A DNA stretch of 64,000 bases from Aplectana chamaeleonis (Eukaryota > Nematoda > Chromadorea > Rhabditida > Cosmocercidae): NCBI GenBank assembly GCA_029168955.1, contig JAPDOI010001154.1, positions 62,001-126,000 on the forward strand, in the 5' to 3' direction. The first letter of the stretch is position 1. Every line of letters starts with the position of its first letter. The notes below the pieces were generated by a model. It had not been told where the DNA came from and did no database searches. It was given only the letters and a program-made list of their open reading frames with translations. A program made the translations under genes and the position numbers. This document shows positions 23,234 to 34,367 of the stretch, one piece after another.

Positions 23234-26200
23234 TCAGCGGCTCTCCTTTTTCCTTCGTGCTCGTCTTCTATCATCGTAGGCGTCTTTACGGGATATGGTC
23301 TCCTCTCGGAAATCGAATAACTTCCCTCTGACGTACGGTTTCAGTTGTTTGTCCAAGGCCACCATGAACGCTCGTATAATGTTGGCGGCATAGCTTCCCT
23401 TTGGGGTGTCTCGATTCGTTGCTGCTAGCACTCCACACGGCTCCTCCATCGATGGCACTACCCCGAACATCGTGATGATGTTGCGCTTTAGAGTCGGCGA
23501 GGCTTCCCGCAGTACTTGCATCATATCGCGTGCGTCCTTTCTGTTCTTCTCCCATGCTACTTCTCCGCGTGGTCCACTATAGGCGATTATTTTGCATCCC
23601 TGTCTCACTGCCGTTGTCATAACCATTGACAACATCTGCCACTCTTCAGGCGGGAATTCCTTATCGGTAGTCGGCGTCACGAACACAAGGTTTCCCAAAT
23701 CCTCAGCATTCCTGATCTCCGTAGTGGCTTCTCGTAGGTCTCGATACACAGCCACCTTCACTCCATCTCCAGTTTTGATTACTCTGCCATTTCCGCGGAA
23801 TCCATTTGGTAACAAAACAAGGGTCGTGAGTTTTGGCCCTCCAACTTTAACATCATCCCAGGAGTGTTCTGTTGCATATGCAATGCTCGCATTCATCATG
23901 TCGTTGAGCTGTATCAAATCAATTTCATCCGATTGAACTGTTGTCATTGCTAATCTGTTTCCGTCGTGATGAAGTAGGGCGTTAAGTACGTGATCACAAT
24001 TCTTTTTGAAGAAGCAGTACGCTTTTTGAACTGCAGATTTCGTTAGCAGGTTGTGCGACTTGTTCTTCATGAACAACCGTCGTTTGTCCACGTCCACTTC
24101 GTTCTCGTATGCGGCAATAAGCTTGGCTAGGGAGTAGACGGATGAAAACTTGATCGACCTAATAACTGCATCCTGCTCAAAAGGAACAACATCAGCAAAT
24201 GTCATATCATGTATCACACCATTCAAGCCTTCTTCCTGCTGATCGTCGATGTTCTTGCTTGCCATCGGGCACGTGTAGAGCATTCCCAAAGCACTGTTGT
24301 CGGCAATTTCTGCGTTCTTCGCCGTCGTTGCTCTGTAAAACAGCTTAATATTATGGCCGCCACTGCATTTTCTTGGTTTTCTACCACGTTTCGCACGCTT
24401 GTTTCTAGTCTGTGCAGGAGTGTCACCGACTTCATGAGGTGAGTTTACGAGCATATCATTCTGCACCCTTATTGGCTCCTTAGATTCACATAAACTCGTT
24501 ACTAAGGTTGAGCTTCCGTTAAGCTCTGGAACATTGCATGGACCGCTCGAGTTATCCTTGAGCTTCGAATCTTCGGACGTTGTGTTTTCTCCAGGAAGCA
24601 CCATATCTACTCTGTCTCCCCCCTTCGGTATGTTGTTTACATTTACGTCATTCCACTTCTCATGTTTTTTCTTCATTTTTCTCCCATGTTTCTCATTTAG
24701 GCCCTTGGTGCAATCACGAAAGAGGCAGTCATCAGATTTCGCCGTGGTTACTAACGCTACAGTTCGTGATTTGTGTTGTGGAATCAGTACTCCTTTCCTG
24801 ACTACTGCTTGCGGAGTTCCCGAGTTGCCGTTCCGTGGTTCTACGCTATGCCTCGAAGCCAATATGATACCAAAATGTTCCAGTGCATTTGTCCCCAATA
24901 TAACCATTTCTCCTGTGTCTTCGCCTATATAGAACGATACTCGCTTTGTTTCATTGTTCACAGTAATCGCTAATCTCACCGTGCCTAGAAAGTTCATTTT
25001 ATTCCCTGATGCATTACGAACCCTTGTTTCGACGTTTGGAAGCATCTCAACATATTCGTCCAAGTTTACTCCCTCCCGGCGCGCTTCAGCAAACACTCCC
25101 AGTGGTATTATTGATGTTTCCGAGCCGGTATCTAGCAACGCCGTAACATTCTTCCCTATCATGCGCACTGTAGTTAGTGATTTGGGGCCGAAAAGTCCTC
25201 CATTACTCTCATATTCCCCATCTCTTGATGCGCTACCTACTAGTCTGTCTACAAAGCCTGAAAAAGCTCCGCCCTGCATTTGCTGCCTTACATCGTCGCT
25301 TTGAGAGGTACCATTACTTGCTTGCTGGTGCTCCCGTCGATTCTGACTCATCGATGTGGTGCGACTCAGACAATCTTTCGCCATATGTCCCCTTTCACCA
25401 CATATAAAACACTGTATGGGTGGCCTTCCGTTAAAATTTCGTGACATATGCGTATTATCCAGGAGCGCATTTTGACCCTGCCTGCTACCTTGGTTTGGTC
25501 CACTTTCCATTCGCCATGAAAGCCGAGCATCTCTCTCATTAAGATCGGAAATTTGCGAAAAACTGCCTGTCGATACATTATTTTGAGGGGATAATCTCTG
25601 TTGTTCACTACCGTTTGATCGTTCTCTTGCTACGTTTCTATTACGCTCTAACCTAAGCGCCGCTGCCTTGACGTGCTCGTAAGCTTTCTCGCTGCTACTA
25701 GTCTCCATTGCCTCAGATAGTGAGTAACTACCCTGCCAATGAGCCAGCTGTGTGAAAAGGATTTGAGCTTTTTGCAGTGACACGACCTCCGGTGGTACAT
25801 CTGGATACGCCTTATTCGCTACCTTTTCTAGGAATACACAAAAATCTCACACGGTCTGGTCGGTTTTCATAGTCAGACTTCGGAGTTGCGCCATAGCTTT
25901 TATCCTCGCCGCGCTACCATCTTCGTGCAAGCGTTCCCTCATTGTTTCAACTACCTCCTCAAAAGTTCCTCGTTTTATGTGCGATGGAATAGTCTCGAAT
26001 ACCACCAAAAATTTTACGCAGAAAACTCTCAAAAAGCTGTTTAAGGCTGTGGTCGTCCCATTGGGGCCTGCGATATCGAATATTGAATTCATTTAAAAAC
26101 TTCCTAAAACTCCTATCTTCGTTAGCGTAAAAGGGTTCGAGGGTGGGAAGCGCTGCTGTTCGCATATATTCCACTATTGCATTCTCCTGCGCCAACATCT

Positions 26201-27066
26201 CAGCCCCATAATTATTGTTTGAACCCATCTTATCGGTACCTGTGGCCAATGTATCCCTGACTCCGGTGCTTCTTCCGTCGAATCTTCGGTTTGGCTCGCG
26301 CGAGTAGCTGATGGGCGTCCCAGCTTGCGAAATCCGCGTGGTTGCTTCCTGAATTTCATTTGTACTTTTGGTACCCACGGACGCATATCGTTGCCATTTA
26401 CCTCCATTGTTCATGCGCTGCTCCTGCGTCGTCGTAGAGGCTTTACCCAGGATCCTCCTTTGCTTCGTCAGTGACTGTATCTGAAATTCTTTTTCTTCAA
26501 TTTCATCTTTCAGCCTAGAAATCATATCCTCAGACCTTTCCATATTTTCAATAATATCTTTCAATTTTCTCTCTATATCCTTCGGATTGCATCTCAGCTG
26601 TTCACAAACGCTTTCCAATATTTCTCTGTCTGCCATCTTTTCATCCAAACACAGCTCCAACTGACCAGTTGTGGTCAACTTAGCCACTTCCAAAATTTCC
26701 AGTACCCCTTCCTCAATTCTCTGGGTGTCTGCTGCTCCCGAATTCATGCCAGCGTGCTCCTGCCAAAATCGCTCTATTGCACTTACAATAGTTTCTTTTG
26801 CAATCCTAATCTGCCTCTCAACTGTATCCACTACATCATTTCTGATTGGGTCAGTTGTGGTGAAAGTCTTGCTCAAAATTTTCTCGCTCGATGCGAATGA
26901 GCGCCAGGCTTTTGTTTAACTGCGTGATCAAATCATTTCTACATTCTAACATCCGAGAACTCACATTTTGATCGATCGCGACTTCATTGTCGCCTTGGTC
27001 TCGTCCGTCGATTGTTTTCGTTGGCGAGTCCAGCAGCATCTGTTCGGTGCGGCTGTCAGTATCCAT
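23234..27066 (-). pseudogene. gag-protease polyprotein with a long C-terminal region of unknown function
   Basis: Reading begins at the ATG at 27066. There is a frameshift near 26870, another near 26040, a single TGA at about 25845, and then 849 open codons to 23234. In order: an N-terminal region predicted coiled-coil by eye, with many Glu/Lys/Leu (about 26480-26800); a capsid-like gag segment (FYANEDRSFRKFLNEFNI and further); a CCHC zinc knuckle CFICGERGHMAKDC (25411-25370); and a retropepsin-like aspartic protease with ALLDTGSETSII (DTG near 25132) and VILGTNALEHFGI. After that come about 500 residues with a basic KRGRKPRK patch near the middle and a C-terminal block (FPPEEWQMLSMVMT, YSGPRGEVAWEKN) that I cannot assign. 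The stop and frameshifts make this copy defective, but the long open part suggests recent activity. Confidence 0.8.
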
Positions 27067-27352
27067 ATTTCTGGAATAATAGTATGACTTTGTGCCGCTT
27101 CACGAAACTGTACGCGATTTGAAACGATCTCGAATAATGAAACCAGATAAAATCTCAGGCAATGTCAGGAAAAATGAAGTGATTATTGCTTTTCAATAAG
27201 CAGTAAGTCTAAATGCAATCACTGTGCCTGCTATTGGCTGCCTCTTTGCAATGATCCCTATTGATCCTAATTGCTAGCGAAAACCGATCCTTATTTTTCT
27301 CTGATGTCGCTCGATAAGCACCCTGGTCTCGCCGCGTTCTTCTATTCCTTCT

Positions 27353-27672
27353 AGCAAGCGACGACCCTCGTACCAGCCTGCTTCGCACTGCAAATCCTTT
27401 GCTATTTCAGTGGCGACGCTGTCCGTACAAGCCACTTTTCCGTTCCTTTCCTTTGCAGAAACGTTCCGAAATTGTGACGACGCCCTGCGTACAAATCACA
27501 GCGTGTCGCTCCTCCAGTCCTCAAGTAGAGTGATGACGCCTTGCGTACAAATCACAGTGTTTCTATCTCTGTGGCGACGCTCTGCGTACAAGCCACCCTC
27601 GCTGTCCTTCGCTCTCCACCAAGTACACGGCCCGAAAATTCGTTTGGTAGTGACGAATCGCTTACAAACCAC
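27353..27672 (-). promoter_or_regulatory. Array of six 16-nt-loop hairpins in the LTR element leader
   Basis: Six copies of an inverted-repeat unit share a loop close to GACGCYCTGCGTACAA (+ strand). Loops are at 27360-27375, 27415-27430, 27479-27494, 27535-27550, 27576-27591 and 27652-27667. The stems differ but still pair: AGCAAGC/GCCTGCT (6 of 7), GTGGC/GCCAC, GTGAC/ATCAC (4 of 5), GTGAT/ATCAC, GTGGC/GCCAC and GTAGT/ACCAC (4 of 5). The array lies between the PBS and the gag ATG on the transcribed strand, where packaging and dimerisation signals lie in retroelements. That role is inference. Confidence 0.75.
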
Positions 27673-27766
27673 CACTTTGCTCCTACCGTCCAATCTGCTT
27701 CCGAGCCCACCGCTGTCCTGAAAACCAAGCCGCGCCCAGCTTTCTAGCACTATCACTCAATAAGAC

Positions 27767-27784
27767 CGGTCGGTTCGGCCCCCA
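27767..27784 (-). promoter_or_regulatory. Primer binding site of the pol-less LTR element
   Basis: Directly inside the 5' LTR, the minus strand reads TGGGGGCCGAACCGACCG, complementary to a tRNA 3' end including CCA. The tRNA was not identified. Confidence 0.65.
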
Positions 27785-28105
27785 TGTACCAGGGGTTGGC
27801 CTTGGATCTCGGTCTTGTGTGAGAGAATGTGCTTAGAAACTAGGTGAGATTTGGGAATGCGGCACAGAAACTAGTCCACAAACCGTTTATTAACAAACAA
27901 TAAAAAAATGGCGCTAGCCAGGGAACGAAGGAAGAGTCGACCAGAGAGCTCTCGTTGCCTCTTCAGAGGCCCTTTTATGGCCATTCCGTTGGCTCGCTGC
28001 CAGGTTCCTCATTGGTGGCCATTTCCCGGACGATCTCGGTCGCCCCGCCCCTCTACTGGTCATCGGAACACGGTGACCCACGGCCAATCCTTGCCATTGG
28101 TAACA
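27785..28105 (-). repeat. 5' LTR of the pol-less element
   Basis: Same length as the left copy, with a few substitutions (for example cttggatctc against ccctggctct). Confidence 0.93.
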
Positions 28106-28207
28106 TTTCTCACCGTTTCTTCGTGATTTTGGTGACACTTGGTAGCCAATCGCATTGTCTTGAGTGGAAAACTTGGAAACGAGAACCATCGTGAACACTG
28201 CCTTTAA

Positions 28208-28737
28208 GCCCGAGTTTCGTTTCCCGTTGCGTGTCGGGATGATAAATTTTTCAAATTCTGGCATCCGCTCTAATCGCGTTACAATTCAATTCCGAAAAAT
28301 TATGTGGTCTTATAACATCGTCAAGCTAATTTTTCTTATGGCCTGATAGGAACCGAGGATTAACGCTAGGCCCCCCAAGAAGTTCTTCCAAAGAAATAGC
28401 TTTTCTCATAATCCTAAATTTATTTATTGGTAACACTTCGAAAATGAGTATGGGCTCTTCTAGGATTTTATCAGTCACCAAGGACTACCCGATAACCTCT
28501 GAATTTGTACTGTTGTGATTGATTTGAAATCCTACCCGCTCTATTATTCCTAATGATATCCTTCATACTCACTGTAATGTATAATTTTCATTTGACTTGT
28601 TGTTAGCGGAACTTCGCTCCCATATTCCTTCTGTCTCCTCCGTTTCTAACACGAGTGAATATTTTCTGCGTCCACTGAGTATATGAATTTCTTATTTGCA
28701 ACGAACCCACAGAGAGTGTTCTGATTGGTATGATCGT
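28208..28737. other. Unassigned sequence between elements
   Basis: About 530 bp without a recognised gene or repeat. Confidence 0.3.
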
Positions 28738-28847
28738 TATAGTTGTGCCATTTGAATGGATTCTAATCGATATATTCGAATAATTGCCACTCGAATACGT
28801 ATTCATTATCGTAATTTTTTTGAAATCGCACCATTCGAATACTATTC

Positions 28848-29184
28848 TGTTGTATTCCGAAGAATACAAGTTCTACGCTCTCTCCAACAGACGAGAGCTG
28901 CCGTTGCTGCTGCAGGGAAGACGAGAGAATACAGTAGAATTTATTAGTAGCCAATAATCCAGACACCTGAGTTGAACACCAGAGATGAGCGGGGTACTGC
29001 GGCTGAGCTGACACCTCTTCGGCCCTCACCAACGGCATTTTATGCGGTCCGCTTCCCGCTGGATCACTCATCTGATCTGCTCAACGGGAGACCACCTCTC
29101 CTACTTGGGTGGTCACCGGCATTCTAGCCTCGCCGATCACGGACTCTTTCTCTCAGATCACTTCCTGATCTCTCAGCCATAACA
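28848..29184 (-). repeat. 3' LTR of the gypsy element
   Basis: 337 bp; on the minus strand begins TGTTATGGCTGAGAGATCAG and ends TTCGGAATACAACA. Differs from the right LTR at several sites, so the insertion is older than the pol-less element. Confidence 0.9.
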
Positions 29185-29215
29185 CCTCCCCTAGTAGATG
29201 AGTTATTACGAAAAT

Positions 29216-32117
29216 TCAAAACGAATCTACTACAAAAATAACGACAATACAATCAAAGTAAGCAAAATCAACCAGTAACAATATAATCTTAGTATTGATT
29301 CCATATCGTTGAGGAGGCCGTCTGATTCTGATGGAACGTCGTGGTTGGTGATTGAATTCCGCATCATCGGCTTCTCGACGTAGATTAAGCATCGGAGGAT
29401 TGTCATTGTCGCTTGTTGGGTTCGGCTCGATTGCAGACGTATTGTTCATCACATCATCAAGCTCAAGTACATTGAGCAGAGTTCGAAGCGCCTCCCCCTC
29501 TCTATCTGGGGCATTCACATCTTCCCTTTGGCGCGTCTGGTTTGCATGTTTTCTAACCACTTTTCCGTCCACAACAACTTCACAGTTTACGGATCCAAGG
29601 CGTTTCAGTACCTTGCCTCTGACCCATATGAACTGCGGTGCCTTCCAACGCTGGACATACACAAGAGCACCGACCTAGAACTCTTTCTAAACAGCTCCGT
29701 TTTTTCTATCAAACTGTTCCTTCACTCTGGCCCACCTATCCTGTGCGAGCGGATCTTCACATTCTTTTTTGCCTGGAATCAGCGAGCTCAGTCTCGTTCT
29801 CTTTTTCCTACCCAAAAACAGTTCGGCAGGAGATTTCTCAGTAAGACAAGCGTTAGGCGTGCTTCTGTAAGCTTGCAGCACTACGTTCAGCGTATCTTCT
29901 GTTGGCCTCTCCTCCCTTTTTAGCTTTTTGATACCCCGCTTGAGAGTATCTACAAAGCGTTCTGCTTGCCCATTCGACTGTGGATGGTAGAGGGCAAATC
30001 TCACGTGCTGGATTCCTCCCTCTTCGCACATTTTCCTGAACTGTTCCGACACGAACTGCGTCCCATTGTTGCTCGCAATGGTCTCCGTCAAGCCATATCT
30101 TGCGAACAATTTTTTCAATACCTTGACGGTCTGGTTTGCAGAGATACTCACCATTTCGATCATCTCAGGCCATTTGCTGAACGCGTCCACTACCACAATG
30201 TAGTACAAACCATGCAATGAATCAGCGAAATCTACATGAACTCGCTGCCAAACATTAGTTGCCGCCGTCCAAACTTCTAGTGGTACTTTCCGAGGGTTCT
30301 TTGCACAATTTTGGCAATTCTCGCATTGCAGCATAAACATTTTCGCAGTCCTTGTCAATATTAGGCCAGTACACGTAGCTTCTGGCTACCTTTTTCATCC
30401 TTACAATCCCAGGATGACCAACATGCAGCTCTTTCAAAACTTGCGACTGCAGCTTCGCGGGAATCTTCACTCTTTCACCAGTCATGAGACAGTTCCCAAC
30501 AACTGACAGTTTCTCTTTCTTGTTGTTAAATGGAATCAGATCACCCTCAATCTTCGGCCATCTTCCACTTTTCACAAACAGCACAACTTTACTCAGCAAC
30601 GGGTCTTTTTCCCTAAGCAACTCAACGTCCCTGTGCGTTACTGGTAACTTCCTGATGCAATCATCAAGGACCATAGACACATCTTTCTCAACTGCTGCGA
30701 TCACAGTGTCTTCTTCCTCGAGTTTATGCGTCTGCATCAACCTTGACAATCCATCGGCTTGTCCGCATTTCGTGGTCTTTACATACTCGATGTCGAAGTC
30801 GTAACCTAGCAGTATAGTTGCCCATCTCATGAGCCTATTAGCGGAGTACACTGGAACTCCATCCTTGTCCCCAAAGATGTTTAGCAACGGTTTGTGATCA
30901 ATCAGCAACAGAAATTTCCTTCCGTATACGTACTTATGGAACTTTTTCACTGCAAACACAAGTCCCAGGGCTTCCTTTTCGATCTGGGAGTAATTCTTCC
31001 CTGCGCTCGTCAGAGAACGCGAAGCATGTGCTACAGGCTTTTCTGTGCCGTCCGAATACCTATGCGAGATTACACATCCAACTCCATAGTCGCAAGCGTC
31101 AGCTGCGACCACAATCTTCTGCTTGAGATCGTAGTGAGCCAAGTTTATCTCACTAGACAATGCTGCCTCCAACTTCTCGAACGTTGTTTGATGTTGAGAT
31201 TTCGATTCCCATTTCACATCCTTTCTCAGCATTGCGTCTAATGGAATACGGAGGTCTTTTATCGTTGGTATGAATGCTGAGTAGTACGTTCCCATGCCCA
31301 AAAATGCTCGTAGCTGACCAACATTCTTTGGTACAGCCATATTCTTGACTGCCTCGATCTTTTCTGGATTAGGCCTTCTGCCATTTTTATCAACAATAAA
31401 CCCCAGGTAGCGGATTTCCGGTTTGGAAAATGCGCATTTTTCCAAGCGCACTCTGAATCCGTATTCACCGATCCTCTCGAACAAAGCCAGCAAATTATCT
31501 TTATGCTCTTGTTCGGTTTTTCCGCAAAGCAAAATATTGTCCAGGAACGTAATCACACCTCTCAGTCCTGAGACCACCTTGTTCATAACCTGCTGGAATA
31601 TTCCCGGTGCAGTCTTTATTCCGAATGACAAACGGTTGTATCGAAACAATCCACGATGAGTGTTCACCACAACCTGCTTCTTCGCTTCTTCAAACAACTC
31701 AATCTGCAGATAAGCATCTGAGAGATCGATCTGCCAGAACACAGTTCCACCATTCACAGACGCGAAAATATCCTCTGGCACTGGCAGGGGATAATCAAAT
31801 GACTGCAATGCCTTGTTCAGACCCGTCGAGAAGTCCGCACAGACTCTCAATTTTCCATTTGATTTCTTCACGCATACTATTGGTGCAGCCAATTCACTAT
31901 GGTTAACTGGCGTAATGACACCCAAATCCAGCAGTCTATTAATTTCCTTGTCGACCGTCTCGATCGCAGCGTGTGCCACAGGTCTGCGACCACGAAACAC
32001 TAGCCTTTCACTTGGTATGAGCTCCGATTCGGCTTTCTCCTTTATGCAGCATCCCAGACCTTCCTCGAACACCGTCGGATAGGTCCTTTTCAATTGCTCT
32101 CCCACATCGGGAAACAC
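29216..32117 (-). pseudogene. gypsy pol: reverse transcriptase, RNase H and integrase
   Basis: Frame 32117-30255 (620 codons) holds RT. The first catalytic Asp is at residue 131 in QIDLSDAYLQI, but the active-site box reads FLDN at residues 191-194, so the second Asp is Asn. RNase H follows (VVAADACDYGVG; EKEALGLVFAV; LLIDHKPL), then the start of the integrase zinc domain (HVGHPGIVRMKK). A frameshift near 30330 moves the reading to 30358-29687, with the second half of the zinc motif (CENCQNC) and the integrase core: VHVDFAD, then IASNNGTQF where an Asp is expected, and a Glu in SNGQAERFV. After another break the C-terminal part (29662-29216) has the chromatin-proximal tail VRKHANQTR. RT and integrase are catalytically dead. 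Confidence 0.93.
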
Positions 32118-32124
32118 TGGACTT

Positions 32125-32490
32125 TCAATTTGCCACCATCATTTTCATATGATACGACATGTCTTTATTCATTTGAATCCACTCCAGACCCATTAGCGAG
32201 TTGTAAGGCGCCACATAAGCATAACCTTCTGATTTTGACCCTATGAGCTCAAACTCGCATCTCAGCTTCCCACAAACCTTCATGGGAGTCCCACTGGCAT
32301 TCTTCACTACAAGACTCGTGCTTTGCAGGGTTGGAGATCTCATCTTTCTCCGAACATCCTCGTTTATTAACGTAATATCGGACCCTGTTTCTAGAAGAAA
32401 CTCTATACGGTGATTATTCACGATCGCTTCCACATAGACACGTGCGGAGTTGACCTCGACAGCTGCATTTGCAATCTTGACGACGTGCAC
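32125..32490 (-). pseudogene. gypsy aspartic protease domain with altered active site
   Basis: About 120 codons with VEAIVNNHRIEFLLETGSDI: the retropepsin DTG motif reads ETG, so the catalytic Asp is Glu. The flap-side and C-terminal hydrophobic motif (NSLMGLEWIQ) is in the expected place. It is separated from the pol frame at 32117 by a stop, and from gag by a TTAA MITE at 32502-32978. Its role would be polyprotein cleavage; activity is unlikely. Confidence 0.85.
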
Positions 32491-32501
32491 ATTGCGCTTA
32501 A

Positions 32502-32978
32502 AGGCACAGTCGAACCTCAGAATCGTATTTCTGCTTTTCTGCCTATCTTGAAAACGGTCTCACGCTGAGTCCGATGATGTCTCTGGAATCGTGTATCACC
32601 CCCTAGGAACGAAGTTATGGCCCCTTGAAAATTTTGCTACGGAAGCATGGTGGACGAGTTGTCCGAGGCTCGTAACTTCCGTCATTTGCAACCGATGTAT
32701 GCGAAACGACCTGAATAAAGAGAGAACCCGAGATAGAGGGGAAGAACGGGGTTACTAACCGGAAATCATCGCTCATTTCGCCAGTATTGAGCTCGAAAGA
32801 TCGAAAAAGGGGCGTGCCAAAGTGGCTTCCAGGTGTGGGCGCCCCAAGGTGGCTTCCTCCTATATCTCGCTTATTCGGAAGAATTGAGAGCTCGCACTTG
32901 GCAGGTGTTATATGGGGTGGGTCTTCTTCACAATTATGTGGAAATCTCAGATTTCGCCCCTGAGCTTGGAATGTGCCT
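32502..32978. mobile_element. TTAA-type MITE in the gypsy element
   Basis: Ends AGGCACAGTCGAACCTCAG and GGAATGTGCCT with perfect TTAA at 32498-32501 and 32979-32982; 477 bp; AGGCAC subfamily. Confidence 0.88.
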
Positions 32979-34138
32979 TTAAGGCCTTGCTTCGTGTTCT
33001 CTCTATGATTTCCACCCTGATAGCCTCTTTGTTCCGATTTCTTCTCCACAGCCTGCCGTTGACATGCAATTTCACAGAATGTTTCTTTATGCCCAGTTTA
33101 CCTGTACTTCTTGCAAAACCAAGACTTTGACTTGCAGGATCTTGCCAAATGGTTACCGTCGCAATTCCAACACTGAATTCCTTTCTTTTCCACTTTGGTG
33201 GTTTCCTCCACGAACTCCACACTGCCAGCGATAGTTTCACTGTCTCTCTTCAAACTCAAAACGTTCTCACATTCCATATGCAACTCTTGGACTGAAACTT
33301 TTAGTTCAGCCTTATACTCCCTATCAAGCACTCCAATGAGCCGCTGCCTTATCTCGGCTTCTTTTTGAGTTTTCAGTCCGAAAATCCATTGCAAACACTT
33401 TATTCCATCCGAATCCAATTCGTGGATTTTCGCATTTTCACATATCTCATTTACCCTACCTGTGTATAGTTCAGTTCCGCGATCGCGTTCAGTCCTCATC
33501 ATCACAATCTCAGAAGCGAAGCGGTTGTCTTTTAAAAATTCAACGATAAAAATGAAGAAATCATGCTCAAAACAACCGCTTCGCTTCTACGATTGTGATA
33601 ATGAGACTTTGCGGACTGAACGCGATTGCGTAACTCAGGCATATGTGAGATAATCTCCAGAATCCATTTTTTCAACTTTCAAGCATTGATATCTCGTTGT
33701 AAACTATGATGCCTTGAGATCGAACAGCTGTTTTAGAATGTTCACTGTTTCGTCAAATCCGATTTCAACTACCTACTTTGGCAAAACTTGCCTCTGATAC
33801 TTCTCAAATGAAACCGAATTTAATTTCTCATAAAGCAGTCTGACCCTTGCACTTTCAGGAAACTGCTTTGCATCATCAGCAAACACTTCTTTGTATCGAG
33901 AAAACCATCTCGAGAAACTCATGTCCATATCCGGATCAAATATGAACTTTTCTATTCGATTACTCAGAGCTGACATCATGTTTGGAATTGAAATTTCTCC
34001 AGTTTCTCTCTAGACTCCACTTGTGCCTGACATTCTGTTAAAAACGAGCTCTATCATGTCTTTCTGCTGTTTCTCAGCAGCTTCTCTCTGTTCCTCCAAT
34101 AATTCTTCGAACATCGACATATCTAGTTGAGTATTCAT
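32979..34138 (-). pseudogene. gypsy gag, broken by stop codons and insertions
   Basis: Starts at the ATG at 34138 with an acidic, Gln-rich helix (FEELLEEQREAAEKQQKD) and meets an in-frame TAG near 34013. The capsid segment at 33979-33773 reads SFSRWFSRYKEVFADDAKQF. A palindromic insertion (33480-33634) interrupts it. The segment at 33505-33098 resumes with helices and two zinc-knuckle-like motifs (CWNCDGNHLARSC and CKKYR...GHKETFC), with a stop between them. The nucleic-acid-binding C-terminus is cut by the TTAA MITE. Family assignment rests on order and zinc motifs. Confidence 0.8.
33480..33634. repeat. Palindromic insertion in gypsy gag
   Basis: Arms of about 55 bp: gcgatcgcgttcagtcc...ggactgaacgcgattgcg outermost and agaagcgaagcggttgt with its inverse innermost. 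Non-coding. Confidence 0.7.
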
Positions 34139-34367
34139 GATTGAATCCTCCATCTGGCCTAGGCTTCCTGCTAACAGCCTTTCTTTTCAGAAATCTGCAA
34201 CCACTTCTGCAAATTTCCAATCAGTTTCGGAAACTTTCTTTCTTTCGTTTCCGAAAAACTGCCTTCTTTCAGTTTCCGAAAACTTTCCTTCTATCGTTTT
34301 CGGAAACTCTGTCTGAGCTCTTCCACTGCTGCTCCAATAGCAAGCAAGCGGACTTCCTGATCGCCAA

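Larger units (their letters stand above)
22658..28105 (-). mobile_element. LTR retrotransposon with gag and protease but no pol
   Basis: Two LTRs of 321 bp, a 4-bp duplication TTTC (22654-22657 and 28106-28109), a PBS and a PPT, all consistent with minus-strand transcription. The 4.8 kb interior has one gag-protease reading frame continuing into a long region of unknown function. No reverse transcriptase, RNase H or integrase motif is present on either strand, so it would need enzymes from another element. There is also a 0.7 kb leader with an array of hairpins. Confidence 0.9.
22267..28203. mobile_element. TTAA-type MITE split by an LTR retrotransposon
   Basis: Left end AGGCAGTGTTCACGATAATC after TTAA 22263-22266; right end ATCGTGAACACTGCCT before TTAA 28204-28207. 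The two MITE pieces (22267-22657 and about 28110-28203) total about 485 bp, the same as other copies, which dates the LTR insertion after the MITE. A close relative is at 44973-45935. Confidence 0.88.

Noticed and set aside
24534..25304. Plus-strand ORFs of 116-132 codons
   Set aside because: Shadows of the minus-strand gag-protease frame, with low-complexity Ser/Phe-rich translation.
29352..29923. Plus-strand ORFs of 108-131 codons
   Set aside because: Antisense to the gypsy integrase; no independent motif.
32615..33049. 144-codon minus-strand ORF joining gypsy gag to a downstream frame
   Set aside because: Most of it is the TTAA MITE at 32502-32978 read through; only the first part is gag.
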